Source of the DNA: DATJLY01 sp963773665
Lineage (GTDB): Bacteria > Pseudomonadota > Alphaproteobacteria > ATCC43930 > CGMCC-115725
NCBI GenBank assembly: GCA_963773665.1
Contig: CAVZBZ010000004.1
Span: 372,001 to 436,000 of the forward strand
Direction: 5' to 3'
Length of the DNA: 64,000 nucleotides
The first letter of the stretch is position 1; each line of letters begins with the position of its first letter. A program made the position numbers and the translations under genes. The notes under the pieces were generated by a model. It saw only the letters and a list, made by a program, of their open reading frames with translations. It did not search any database and was not told the origin of the DNA. Shown piece after piece: positions 21,901 to 25,972 of the stretch.

Positions 21901-22596
21901 GATCGTGCCGGCATTGGCGACGAGGGCGGCCGCCGGATTGCCGTCGCGCCCGATGGGGGTCTGGCTCACGCCCGCGTCGATCGCGAAGCTGATGAGCTTG
22001 TCGCCCGTGAAATCGACCGTGAAAGTGTCGGCGCCGGCGAGCGCGACCTTGCCCAGCTGCGCCTCGATCAACCCGTCATTCACCACGCGCGCGCCGGCGA
22101 GCACCGCGCTTCCGCCCGCAGCGACCGAGATCGAGCCGTGGTTAATCACCGCGGCCGATCGATTGCTGGTCGGCTGCCCGAAGGAATAAGGACCGCCGTT
22201 CAGGAAATTCTGGTCGCCGATGTCGGAGGTGGTGGCGATGAGGCCGGCGACGTTGACCGAGGCGCCGTGTCCGAACATGACGCCGGCCGGGTCGATGATC
22301 CAGACCTGGCCGTTCGACAGCAGGCTGCCGTTGATGATCGCGGCGCCGCTCGCCACCCGGTTCAGCGCGATCGACGCGCTGCTCGGCTGGTTGAACTCGA
22401 GGAGACCGCCGGCCGGGACGTTAAGACTTTGCCAGGTGTAGATCGCCTTCGGCGTCGTCTGGGTGATGATCGTGGCGTTGCCGGAATTTGCGACCGTGGC
22501 GCTGCCGCCGGTGACGGCCGGCCCCCCGGCCCGCGCGCCCGGAACGAGGCCGGCGGCAAGCGCCGCGGCGAGGGCGATGCGCGCCCTCCGGCTCAT
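3949..22596 (-). CDS. Giant filamentous-haemagglutinin-like TPS exoprotein (6215 aa)
   Basis: One uninterrupted reading frame. The ATG chosen begins MSRRARIALAA and has GGAG about 10 bases upstream; an upstream in-frame ATG would overlap the transporter gene and lacks a signal. Residues 1-24 are a signal peptide ending GARA. Residues of about 25-300 form the two-partner-secretion (haemagglutination activity) domain, including WIIDPAGVMFGHG near residue 100, a variant of the NPNGI motif. Cysteines appear as a CX7C pair near residue 447; I noticed no others. About residues 910-1480 are GLUG-type repeats (GGLVGFNAG...YSYA). Residues of about 2000-4450 are glycine-rich beta-helix repeats in three large copies. 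Residues of about 4700-5390 are YDG repeats, then an MBG-like domain. A Thr/Ser-rich tail, a Lys cluster (SKKKKTTD) and a short C-terminus end the protein. It is expected on the cell surface or released, as an adhesin or matrix protein. No toxin domain was seen. Confidence 0.93.
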   Translation of the reverse strand: MSRRARIALAAALAAGLVPGARAGGPAVTGGSATVANSGNATIITQTTPKAIYTWQSLNVPAGGLLEFNQPSSASIALNRVASGAAIINGSLLSNGQVWIIDPAGVMFGHGASVNVAGLIATTSDIGDQNFLNGGPYSFGQPTSNRSAAVINHGSISVAAGGSAVLAGARVVNDGLIEAQLGKVALAGADTFTVDFTGDKLISFAIDAGVSQTPIGRDGNPAAALVANAGTIRADGGEVLLTARAARSVVTHAINTTGMIEATSAHEENGEIVLDAGDGPVNISGTLNVSGKMAGATGGTIEATGGSVTVNGGAVIDASGDQGGGSVALGGDLHGAGPLADATTTTVAAGAVIDASAITNGNGGTVAVWSNGTTLFDGSILAKGGAQGGNGGMVETSGAGGLVVGAAAAVTTSAVAGTGGTWLLDPILGTYSNVTITNATSGVTCSGSGTVTCAPTSNGSTIDAGTIDAALDTGETVIVSTSNGSGGEAGTITVSSPIQPTGAASSSLDLSANSNILVSAAIGALGGPLNVTLASAAGSVTVNAQVSTNGGSFIASGTGIAIGAQIIAGAVSLTAGTGSIAVNSAITASGAVTMDSSADIDIVAPITTSGTAINLTANSSLGGTPAGNGTIALSANLSTAGNNQNLGAINLTVSGGTGALDLNGSAITQGGAITVNAPVVVTANSTFDSTNNFAYAAGAAVTFNGTIDDKLANADTLAVTSGDYAITLNGAVGSSAPLAFLNLGGGGGGVSGSTTGLTINAPVTLGSNGANILVNQDVAINAAVTGTGGGNLNIDAGDSDSTGATPRPTEIVFGSGGSINFSGSTGSITINYHPSTFPLDDLNFAKITAGSGGFNHYMGILTVADLEAVASNLAGDFAIGNNTIDLSSVANWTPLGTFTGILNGETGVIANLTINSGAADVGLFGEIGSTGLVENLGLTNVNVTATATSTPFVGALVGINLGTVSYVFTTGAVSASATSSAIEIGGLAGYNSGTVTNSYSTATVQGGENASLRGGLVGFNAGGTIEYSYASGSVQGAGPADFGANGGLVGFDSGAIEYSYATGAVSGLGAQGGLVGEMPAGGGTITQSYSSGAVTGSFSNGGLVGAILSGFTGTISSDSHWDVTTSGLSNGAGSFSSVAIPASQGLTTTQFASVASESTNYGAGWDFTNTWYLIAGMAHPILRSELGPDVPYFAAIANAHQLELIGESGPALSSYYYLIANIDMTAELANPSGPWLTASNASIDGGSYGFVPVSGFAGTLSGAGYTVNGLAIHDLTDADVGLFGSINSGGSVSNLNLTNVNVVASSVSSANVGALAGVNGGDISGSSVSGLVSSTGSGGVVGGLVGSNNGSVTQSYAAASVGGGGVFVTFEVGGLVGGNNGTIAESYAVGGISNGDLMGGLVAFNYGSIATSHANGTVIGGASSTDGGLVATNDGTLGHGTIDQSYATGLVSAPGAFATGGLVAQNQNGAGATNSYWDMDTTGQPISAAGTGLHTAALQGALPAGFDPAIFGVQAGPAPSYPYLLWRHPDGVEVVSGSAFSGINTGPIAGEFVVGQVNGTSFGERATTGANGYYYFLLSPDTIPAANGQVIVSTVSGGLNYNQGNAFADNADGSVSGVNFDGTSLRLISSGGSASGILADLATAVGSGGTGIGFTLAATNVPNLGTLAALSFITSAPTLTLDQAIDVGSKQLVVSSSNGGTVTQTQPFTASAIDLNGAGATFTLTNPANSFGSFAASTGSASLADASNLNITSLGPPSSLTLGATFSGNVTINDPGTVTQDQPITAGGLALLGGTYTLTTGTNSIGNLAANAAAITLTAAGTLTIAPVAGTSVFTTNSDTTLSATSIALGASAAVTAPSNGTLNLTAGSGGSITEAQGATMSVAGSNAFAVLTANTISLSPLSGGIASITGTGGIDLEGLTGATTIGVGSGAAGTLNISQTTLNAVGTPLSIGAEGNAQTGLITVAGPVTFPAPTGIGEIGQTGQIKLSGTITSTATVPGVATGAPAPYTGINYFLAFLAPTVLQANTTINTAAAVTAPGAVVFAGTIDGAVFWTNSLTVDNAGNGDIIFGGRVGFDSNVVPAAVSPGAVSLTGGNVSMTMLPLANNTDGFAVTSLTVNAASLTTSSFISTHGESSGTLHPNGGAVSIATTGGVSMAGSINAGGGFNSTTLAGGTAGPVTINAGGTVAIGTALTPASVSILANGYSTGANSAAAGQSAGNGAAVSVTGTSIALGTSIVSNGGAATFAGSTGAGGSAGSVALTSTSGDVTLGDSVSTGVVPTSIAATGGSASASANGGNGNTITINAHGNFTAAADIVSVGGEAGGSAAGGTGGAVTVSAGGAVAIGTGLTLITQYSGAELRPDTASILTRGGYTSVSTATPGNGGQVMVTGASISLPFGVSSNGGDAADLYSSANGSIGWASTAVTGWLGASTANGGNAGAITLTASGAITVGTPAGSSSTATGDLAAIVARGGESTGGAGGNGAVISVTGGTIAVARVSASGGDTLAMTTGGTGANISLVATSAAPGAITLYGNNDPATAAAPSLQETLIARGGDIGLTAFGNVSAPAVANGAGGSLTVQVPVGGTIVLASSIANTGNAITTTTGTTASGSNVITGVANTAGLVNGEWISGPGIPAGTAIVSVSGTTNGTITLTQQVVSGAGTGPVTGLQVPNGDNNGSTVGMSASGGLGHGGTITLTGPIEGAAGNTQSLRLLTVDGTSSASGTIGASLPLANVTVGGGINTVVPSGGNGGAVTFNGAVTVGGEILDLNSSGSLVFNGSVTTPNLTVTGGPSLAINGGGVFTGTFSAPSSPPAPITLGGDIVFDTTLGGTVSGNFVLSSATTLDFSSATGAVALGGTIDAAAAGAEALTFDAPAGGATITSVLGGATALGAVTINGSALTFSGAITTAGGIVTINAPTVLAGNTAIDTTNAGHAAGATVTMANTLDGAVFWADNLTVTAGSGDIDFSGRVGSDNGVVPTAVTLGAVNLTTTGNVNMTMPPLAGNSDGFAATAFTLSAASLTSSSFIRTAGETSGTSHPHGGAVSIATSGNVSMAGTINTGGGINSTTNIGGSGGAVTITAGGTVSIGSNLNPATLAGIYTEGFTAGSGQTAGSSGNVSVTGTSITLFSGPNAAGGNAVGSGTGGNGGNVTLHATSGGITIASTAFPAAIAGILAQAGTSPSGPDGNGGTVTITAAGGFTMSGGVGTLGLVSGAVTVTAGGAVSIGSLLNPAAQNAIITIGESAASGQTAGSGGNISVTGTSIALFANANAGGGTATALGAIGAGGNAGTIALTATGGDVALQSTTSPAASISVLATGGSSGSANGGTGKAVTINATGNVTITGSISTVGGNPGGTGVGGNGGAVTVSAGGAVAIGANITLITRYNNNELQLTSASIATRGGDTGASTASPGNGGVVMISGTGITLPFGVTSRGGEADDTVSSAQNPVAWASTAVTGWLGASTANGGDAGSIALTSSGAITVGNPAGSSTTSTGSLVGLFANGGISTGGSGGNGAAITVTGGTVSTARIYATGGDTFAAATGGSGGAINVTATNGVTGDITLYGDADPAAAASSTISSNVVARGGFTSITAVGNSAAPAVLSGAAGNVTLQIPLGGSLTLATSTANTNPATTTTSGTTANGSNQITGVASTTGLAVGEWISGPGIPAQTAIAVISGTTLTLTQAAGAGAGSGTLTGTQVPNGVDAGSTVGLSVSGGLGAGGTLTVGGPINAALGNVQSLRVGSTDGTANFPSAVGAIVPLADLTLGTGINTSTPIGGTGGAVIFGGTATVGTEILDQRTSGSLTFNSLVTAPNLTMVAGTTTLAMTSGASLGSLTASGATVTLGGTLAITSGGLNLSGALVLSAPATIDTSATDGGITLSNSVNAPAFTIDGTGAGGQALAISAGTGTVLLDGLIGGGVALGAVTVNAGALSFNGANTFANDVLTTAGQPIQFNAPVTLNVPLAIDTAGGGVPGGANVTFAGSLNGGSAYADGLTINAGSNGNVTFASVGTTTRLGQLAITNSNNVNFNGSVSAAALSILGPGSVPGAATVTAAFSLNTAGANSATLPTTGGAIDIDASGAVAIAGSLFAGGGVNSTTNIGGNGGAVTIVAGGSVAIGSGIALTTSGSGSTLTATSPPSVVANGFVPTTAAQTAGNGGTISIAGASLTLYQSVAASGGNALVAGSTANGGNGGSITLTATGGNVTIGSAATGNVGGVYNSGGNSVGGTGGAGGNVTISGTIISLARVNTNAGDSELTSGATANAAGNITLIATLAHGDAVVLYGNASSPTLSTSNVNTLIAIGGEYGDTALTTPGALPNGLVTGAGGNITIEGGVGVPLAATADIRLVNTSASAALNGGPTVYLNASGGLGTGGTILVNGTVVGTTANVENLHISDANGTATVAGSIGSNAIPLGNLVIGPAPNVASTLPPGSTFGAFTIVGAVTAQIVDDTETSGSLAFDGLVKTPNFSMASGTTSLTMLGGAQFTGPVTLSGGTLTLAGTFTLSGSAGGFSTTGATTLSGATTLDTSAVNGAIGLGTVNGASAGADPFTVNSGTGGVTFGGALGGTVALGAVSITGGALSLDGIVSTGGVTGTGSGAVTVVQPITAGGAVSLAAAGNLTLDADVTGSGAGNAVVLATSGVFDNLAGSSAVVANGGGRWLIWSQNPANDTLGGLAFGFKQYNATFRVTAPAQSSGNGLLYSLAPVVTASLTGSVAKTYDGTTGATLTPANYAVSGAVSGDTIVLNDPTSGAYASVNAGTGILVDVAGVAIASANAGGVPVYGYQLASSAISGAIGTIGQLAVTLTGNRTYDGTATALGSILSVTNLIGADSVTLSGAGTLAGKNAGTENIVSAGTLSLGGASGANYTLTGVSGSVNVAKAALTLTAQANTKSYDGTNSAAATPAATGLFTGDTVTGLGEAYAGPSAGTGLTLSVNGGFTVNDGNGGNNYTVSTVASTAGIINQLAVTLTGARGYDGTAAAAGSILSVTNLIGADSVTLSGAGTLAGKNAGTENIVSAGTLSLGGASGANYTLTGVSGSVNVAKAALTLTAQANSKTYDGTNSAAASPATTGLFAGDTVTGLGEAYAGTNAGTGLTLAVTPVFVVNDGNGGNNYTVSTVANTAGIINQLAVTLTGNRTYDGTATALGSILSVTNLIGADSVTLSGAGTLAGKNAGTENIVSAGTLSLGGASAGNYTLTGFTGSVNVAKAALTLTAQANTKTYDGRNSAAATPAKTGLFTGDTVTGLGEAYAGTNAGTGLTLNVNGGFTVNDGNGGNNYTVGTVASTAGIINQLAVTLTGNRTYDGTATALGSILSAANLVSGDVLTFSGSAALASKNAGTEGIASTAGLSLGGASAGNYTLTGAAGSVLVTPLAVILTGSRTYDTTAAASFGILTVTNNLDGANLTLGSSGSGVLASGNAGTQHFLSAGTLALGGSAAGNYTLGGLALNGSAVTIAPATLTYVANAASVLSGQAIPALSGIVTGFVGSDTLGTATTGAPAFTTTATVSSGAGSYPITGSGLTANFGNYNFVQAPANATAFTINPGQIVAGAVFSDRGVTALLGASVGLILNGTSEGTVTSGAGGAYQFVLPAGTISPSGVGLLVYLPSGAVKGNSFYDQAIGSVTNLDIYGNVFRVLNAQATLSGVGSALAATLGGITSPNFLFGVNAAGALALTGTNFELASPAVEFTIDETVAAGSFAVTANRISLSADVTTSGAQTYSGAVDVPAAGASAAGSSITFTGTIDGPGALTLSAPSGTVTIEGAAGGTTPLGPVTITANGIVLASEIATSSGTVMLTGTVTLTGNVTIDTDGTGADIDLMGPVRGGSNMLTLNSGTADVTLSGVSAGGLTLMTPLVTLDSGSYAIGSGSYIFGAVALNGSLSFGQATSFGAATVLAPSSIIASNQPITFTSTLSGSGGTLSVNAGTGAVTFAVPASGVTVTVTQPPNTNTPPPQDVTTAIQQNNAPPPNSTLTNNSPTDSGQSTTDTTTDTTSQTTTGTSDTTSQNTTTTTTTTSTAGTGTTATTTSSTGTGDVVSDETAALLNAIAPTSGGPAASSGAGPLEVLTVGSSSATTTPSQTTDSGTNSGTVVVTANAFSSPASNATGTQGPTGGATNTTTTGTTQATEQTGQDTDSTANSIASSLGGAPASEQGTSGQSNSGQSKKKKTTDTDKPVTLVNGVLVQAPRQPQGNRRPHGVPPADQEYSSWGNEAFWQ
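6650..8200 (-). repeat. Tandem YDG repeats in the exoprotein gene
   Basis: About three copies of a unit of roughly 490 bases. Each unit encodes two YDG segments, one with LTGNRTYDGTATALGSI and one with TAQANTKSYDGTNSAA. Copies are nearly identical at DNA level across long stretches; for example the block coding for SVTLSGAGTLAGKNAGTEN recurs near 7075, 7565 and 8055. The frame is kept between copies, so copy number can change without disrupting the protein. Confidence 0.85.
9250..16560 (-). repeat. Three long diverged super-repeats in the exoprotein gene
   Basis: A block of about 2.7-3.1 kb occurs three times in order. Landmarks are INAGGGFNSTTLAGG near 16090, INTGGGINSTTNIGG near 13400 and FAGGGVNSTTNIGG near 10310, each preceded by a DGAVFW- or GGSAYAD-type strand and followed by GGTVAIG-like turns and a GSSSTATG-type segment. 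The copies have diverged in amino acids, so they are older than the YDG array. They presumably build a long right-handed beta helix. Confidence 0.7.
18160..19870 (-). repeat. GLUG-type repeat block in the exoprotein gene
   Basis: Repeated segments of the form GGLVG(F/G)N-G-IEYSYASGSV, about 25-35 residues each, in two groups. Each group is introduced by a VGLFG....NLGLTNVNV strand pair (near 19800 and 18710). GLUG motifs are known from surface proteins and IgA peptidases; their role here is presumably structural. Confidence 0.7.
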
Positions 22597-22624
22597 GCCG
22601 CGCTCTCCATATGTATATGGAGTC

Positions 22625-24370
22625 TCAGAACCGGATGGCGGCATCCATCAGGAGCTTGGTGGATTTCTGGCCGTTGTCGCTGCCCGGCACGGCGCGCAGC
22701 GTGCGCGACACCTCGAAGTCGGCGGAAATCGCGTAGGGCAGAAAGAAGCGGATGCCGACCCCGACCGAGTTGACCGACTGGCCGCCGCCCTGATTGGGGT
22801 GGAAGTTCCAGACCTTGCCGGTGTCGTAATAGACATAGGGCTCGACCGTCTCGAGATGATAGGACGGGAAATGCTCGTCCCAGCGCAGCTCGGCCGAGCC
22901 GCCCGCGCCCTGGTCTCCCGTCACCGCGCCCGGATCGTAGCCGCGCCCGAGCGCCGCGCCGCCGAACGTGATCTGCTCGCCGGCGACGAGCGGCGCAAAG
23001 GCATATTGACCCTGGCCCGAAAGCGCCAAGCTCACCGGCCCGATCAAGGTGCGGATGTGGCGGAAGCTGGCGATGAGCTTCGTGAACTCGGTGGCGGCGC
23101 CGGGATGAGAGAGCGTCGCCGTGCCGTCGGGCGTGGCGCCGAGGATGCCCAATCCCTCCGCTCCGTCGAAGCTCGCCGACCAGCTCCCGCCGAGCGCGAT
23201 GCGCGAATAGGTCAAGGCGAGATCCGCGACGCGCCATTGATCGTGCGAGAACGGCGTGCCGAGAGTCTCGACGTTCGCCTGCTGCACGGTGAAGCCGCCG
23301 TCGAGCGACAGACTCTCGGCGCGCGTGCGTATGAGCGGATAGGAGACGCGCGGACCGACCGCGAGGCTGGTCGTGACGAGATTGAACGGCTTGAGGCTCG
23401 AGCCCGGCTCGCCGCGCGTCGCGGTGACGATCATGCTCGCCGTCATTCCGTCGGTTCCGACCGGCCGGCGATAGCGCACTTGCCCGGACGTTTTCTCGAG
23501 CGCGTTGGGCGAGGTCGAATAGCTCGCCGCGAGCTGATCGCCGACGCCCACCAGTCCATTCACCGCGACGTCGCCGCCCAAGGTCCACACGTCCTGGAAG
23601 CGCGAGCCGCGATTGTCGACGGCAAGGCCGCCGCTCGTCTTCTGCTCGGCGATGCTGACCACCAGCTCCGAGGCGCCCGGCACGCTCGGCGCCGGACGCA
23701 ACACGCCCGACGCCGTGATGCCCGGAAGATCGTTCGCGAGCAGCAGCGCGCGCTCCATCGCCGCGAGCGACAGCGGCCGCACGTTGACCACCGGTTCGAC
23801 GTAGGAGCGGACCAGCGCCTGCGTCGCGGGATCGCCACCCTCGACCGTCACCGACGCGACATAGCCCTCGACCACGTTGATCGTGAAGACGCCGTTGCGC
23901 ACACGCTGCGGCGGAACGAAGGCGTGCGTCAGGACATATCCCGCGCGGCGATACACATCCTCGATCGCGTCGGCGACGTCGAGAATGTTCGAGACCGTCA
24001 CTTCCTGTCCGACGAGATTCTGATAGAGCGGACGAAATTCTTCCGCCGGCAAAGTTTGCGCGCCCTCGATTTGAATGTCGGTGAGCGTGAAGCGCAGCTC
24101 TTCGACCGCGCGCGGAATCTGCGAGCGCGCCGGCGCCTCGATCGTGAAGTCGAAGGAGGGTTGCGTCGGCACCTCCGGTGCCGGCCGGTCGCGGCCCGGC
24201 TCTACGGCGCCCGGCAGTACACGAGGCAGCGGCGCAGCCTGGCCGAAGGCCAGCCGATCCAATCCCCCCGTGAGCCCTGCGCACAACAGACCGATGCCGA
24301 CCAGCGCCCCTCTTTGCGTTGGCAACAGTGCGCTTTTCCCCAGTGAAAATTCTCCCCGCCTCCCGCCCAA
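22625..24370 (-). CDS. Two-partner-secretion outer-membrane transporter (FhaC/ShlB family)
   Basis: Exports the exoprotein encoded immediately downstream. The protein is up to 581 residues. A signal peptide ends near LDRLAFGQ. Residues of about 90-240 form two POTRA domains (FTLTDIQIEGAQTLPAEEF; YVLTHAFVPPQRVRNGVFTI), which bind the client TPS domain in the periplasm. The remainder is a 16-strand-type barrel with ALGRGYDPGAVTGD, the RGY/RGF motif of the Omp85 loop, and a C-terminal AAIRF ending in the aromatic residue typical of outer-membrane barrels. The start is uncertain: no ATG is available, and TTG at the upper bound or a TTG at 24325 both give a signal peptide. The exoprotein ATG follows after 28 bases, and no terminator lies between. 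Transcription probably starts at the promoter upstream. Confidence 0.9.
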   Translation of the reverse strand: MGGRRGEFSLGKSALLPTQRGALVGIGLLCAGLTGGLDRLAFGQAAPLPRVLPGAVEPGRDRPAPEVPTQPSFDFTIEAPARSQIPRAVEELRFTLTDIQIEGAQTLPAEEFRPLYQNLVGQEVTVSNILDVADAIEDVYRRAGYVLTHAFVPPQRVRNGVFTINVVEGYVASVTVEGGDPATQALVRSYVEPVVNVRPLSLAAMERALLLANDLPGITASGVLRPAPSVPGASELVVSIAEQKTSGGLAVDNRGSRFQDVWTLGGDVAVNGLVGVGDQLAASYSTSPNALEKTSGQVRYRRPVGTDGMTASMIVTATRGEPGSSLKPFNLVTTSLAVGPRVSYPLIRTRAESLSLDGGFTVQQANVETLGTPFSHDQWRVADLALTYSRIALGGSWSASFDGAEGLGILGATPDGTATLSHPGAATEFTKLIASFRHIRTLIGPVSLALSGQGQYAFAPLVAGEQITFGGAALGRGYDPGAVTGDQGAGGSAELRWDEHFPSYHLETVEPYVYYDTGKVWNFHPNQGGGQSVNSVGVGIRFFLPYAISADFEVSRTLRAVPGSDNGQKSTKLLMDAAIRF

Positions 24371-24455
24371 ACGATCACTCGAAAGCGCTTCCTTGCTGCG
24401 GTTTCGAGACGCAACTTCCGGGTGATCAACTTCACGTTTCTTTTACTTTTGCCTA

Positions 24456-24485
24456 AAAATATCACGGTCCCGCGGGATGTGCCAA
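24456..24485 (-). promoter_or_regulatory. Candidate sigma70-type promoter of the exoprotein operon, with palindrome in spacer
   Basis: On the minus strand, TTGGCA (24485-24480) and TATTTT (24461-24456) are spaced by 18 bases. The spacer contains the perfect palindrome TCCCGCGGGA (24468-24477), placed where a repressor or a MerR-like activator could act. The surrounding 170 bases are AT-rich compared with the genes. Prediction by eye only. Confidence 0.4.
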
Positions 24486-24519
24486 GAGCCTTGATTTTCG
24501 TTAATTTTTGCCGCCGGAG

Positions 24520-24541
24520 CCGCGGATTTCCGCGGTTTTTT
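24520..24541 (+). terminator. Hairpin with T-tract, read on the plus strand
   Basis: CCGCGGA and TCCGCGG face each other across two bases and are followed by six Ts on the plus strand. This has the form of an intrinsic terminator, but the genes on both sides are read on the minus strand. It overlaps the stop of yggS. It may stop antisense transcription, or may act on the minus strand as a weak hairpin without a T-tract. Confidence 0.5.
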
Positions 24542-25229
24542 AGGCGCCGCGGCGGGCGCCGAAGATGGCGGTCCCGACTCGGACGAGCGTCGCTCCAAAG
24601 CGTATGGCGATCTCGAAATCGGCGCTCATCCCCATGCTGAGTTCGCCGAGGCCATTGCGCCGCGCGATCTCGCGCAGCAGCGCGAAATGCGGCGCCGGCT
24701 CCTCCGCCTCGGGCGGAATGCACATGAGCCCCGCGAGCGGCAGCGCGAGTCGGTCGCGGCAAAGCGCGATGAATTGATCGGCATCGCTGGGCAGCACGCC
24801 TGATTTTTGCGGCTCCTCGCCGGTATTGACCTCGATGAAGCAGGCCGGACGTTTGCCCTGCCGCTCCATCTCGCGCGCGAGCGACTCGGCAAGACGCGGC
24901 CGGTCCACCGTCTCGATCGCATCGAACAGCGCGACGGCATCGCGCACCTTATTGGTCTGCAGCGGGCCGATGAGGTGCAGGCGAAGATCGGGCCAGCGCG
25001 CGCGCAGCGCCGGATATTTTTGCGCCGCCTCCTGCACCCGGTTCTCGCCGAAGAGACGGTGGCCGGCGCCAAGCGCGGCTGCGACCGCGTCCGCGGGCTG
25101 CGTCTTCGACACCGCGACGAGCTTGACGCTCGCGGGATCGCGGCCCGCGGCGCGCGCCGCGGCGGCGATGCGCAGGGCAACGGAACCGAGATTGGCGGCG
25201 ATCGTGCTCTCTGCCGTCTCGCTTGGCAT
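24540..25229 (-). CDS. yggS: PLP homeostasis protein, YggS/ProSC family
   Basis: A 229-residue single-domain fold-III PLP-binding protein without known catalytic activity; in characterised bacteria it maintains pyridoxal-phosphate balance and affects amino-acid and keto-acid pools. The PLP lysine is in LVAVSKTQPADAV near residue 42. Other family signatures are LFGENRVQEA, HLIGPLQTNKV, FIEVNTGEEPQKSG, LSMGMSADFEIAI and VRVGTAIFGAR. Length is normal and the frame is intact. It is divergent from the DUF3576-leuS cluster, separated by 120 bases. The exoprotein operon is on the same strand but 170 bases further on, with its own candidate promoter. Confidence 0.95.
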   Translation of the reverse strand: MPSETAESTIAANLGSVALRIAAAARAAGRDPASVKLVAVSKTQPADAVAAALGAGHRLFGENRVQEAAQKYPALRARWPDLRLHLIGPLQTNKVRDAVALFDAIETVDRPRLAESLAREMERQGKRPACFIEVNTGEEPQKSGVLPSDADQFIALCRDRLALPLAGLMCIPPEAEEPAPHFALLREIARRNGLGELSMGMSADFEIAIRFGATLVRVGTAIFGARRGA

Positions 25230-25283
25230 GGCGAAATGCTAGCTTGCCGGCTCGGCCGCGTCATCTTGGGGCGGGCATTGGGT

Positions 25284-25312
25284 TTGCCGGGCCCGGAGCC
25301 CCGTTGTAGTAT
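25284..25312 (+). promoter_or_regulatory. Candidate promoter of the DUF3576-leuS cluster
   Basis: TTGCCG and TAGTAT spaced by 17 bases, 37 bases before the lipoprotein ATG. The match to the sigma70 consensus is four of six at each element. Confidence 0.4.
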
Positions 25313-25349
25313 CGCTGCGCCGCGGGGAAGTATGCGAGGGAGTTGTCCG

Positions 25350-25951
25350 ATGTACGCACGTGCCGCGCTTGCCTGTCTTGCCGCCGGCCTGCTCGCCGGC
25401 TGCAGCATGTTCAGTTCCGACAATGACAATGTTCTGGGCCGCAACGATCCGGATTACGCAAAACGCACCAACGATCCCTATCACACCGATCCCGACTATT
25501 CTTCCAATCCCGACCAGTTCGGCACGCGCGGCGCCGATGTCGGACCAAGAACGGGACGCTCCTGTCGTCGATCTTCGGCAGCGACAAGAGCGGCGACAAT
25601 GGCGGCGGCGGCGGCGGCGCGGGCATCGGCGTCAATTCCTTTCTCTGGCGCGCCACGCTCGACACCGTCTCGTTCATGCCGCTCGCCTCGGCCGATCCGT
25701 TCGGCGGCGTCATCATCACCGACTGGTACAGCCCGCCCGACCAGGCCGAACGAGCGCTTCAAGGTCAATATCTTCATCCTCGGCCGCGAGCTGCGCGCCG
25801 ACGGCGTGCGCGCCAGCGTGTTCCGCCAGAAGCGCGACGCCGGGCGGCCAATGGATCGATGCCGCCGGTCGACCAGGCGACCGGCACCGATCTCGAGAAC
25901 GCGATCCTGACGCGGGCGCGGCAGATGCGCCTGAGCACCGCCTCGAACTAG
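25350..25951 (+). CDS. DUF3576-family lipoprotein (frameshifted)
   Basis: The ATG follows GAGGGAG at good spacing and opens MYARAALACLAAGLLAGCSM, a lipoprotein signal with lipobox LAGC. The mature part, LGRNDPDYAKRTNDPYHTD, then VNSFLWRATLDTVSFMPLAS and ADPFGGVIITDWYSPP, then FKVNIFILGRELRADGVRAS and ATGTDLENAILTRARQMRLS, matches the DUF3576 family, a conserved alphaproteobacterial lipoprotein of unknown role that commonly sits before leuS. The frame changes near 25545, 25747, 25843 and 25868; the last three are each repaired by removing one G. The product would be about 200 residues, normal for the family. Predicted to be anchored in the outer membrane facing the periplasm. Confidence 0.8.
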
Positions 25952-25972
25952 CGCGACCCGTCCCAGTCTCGC

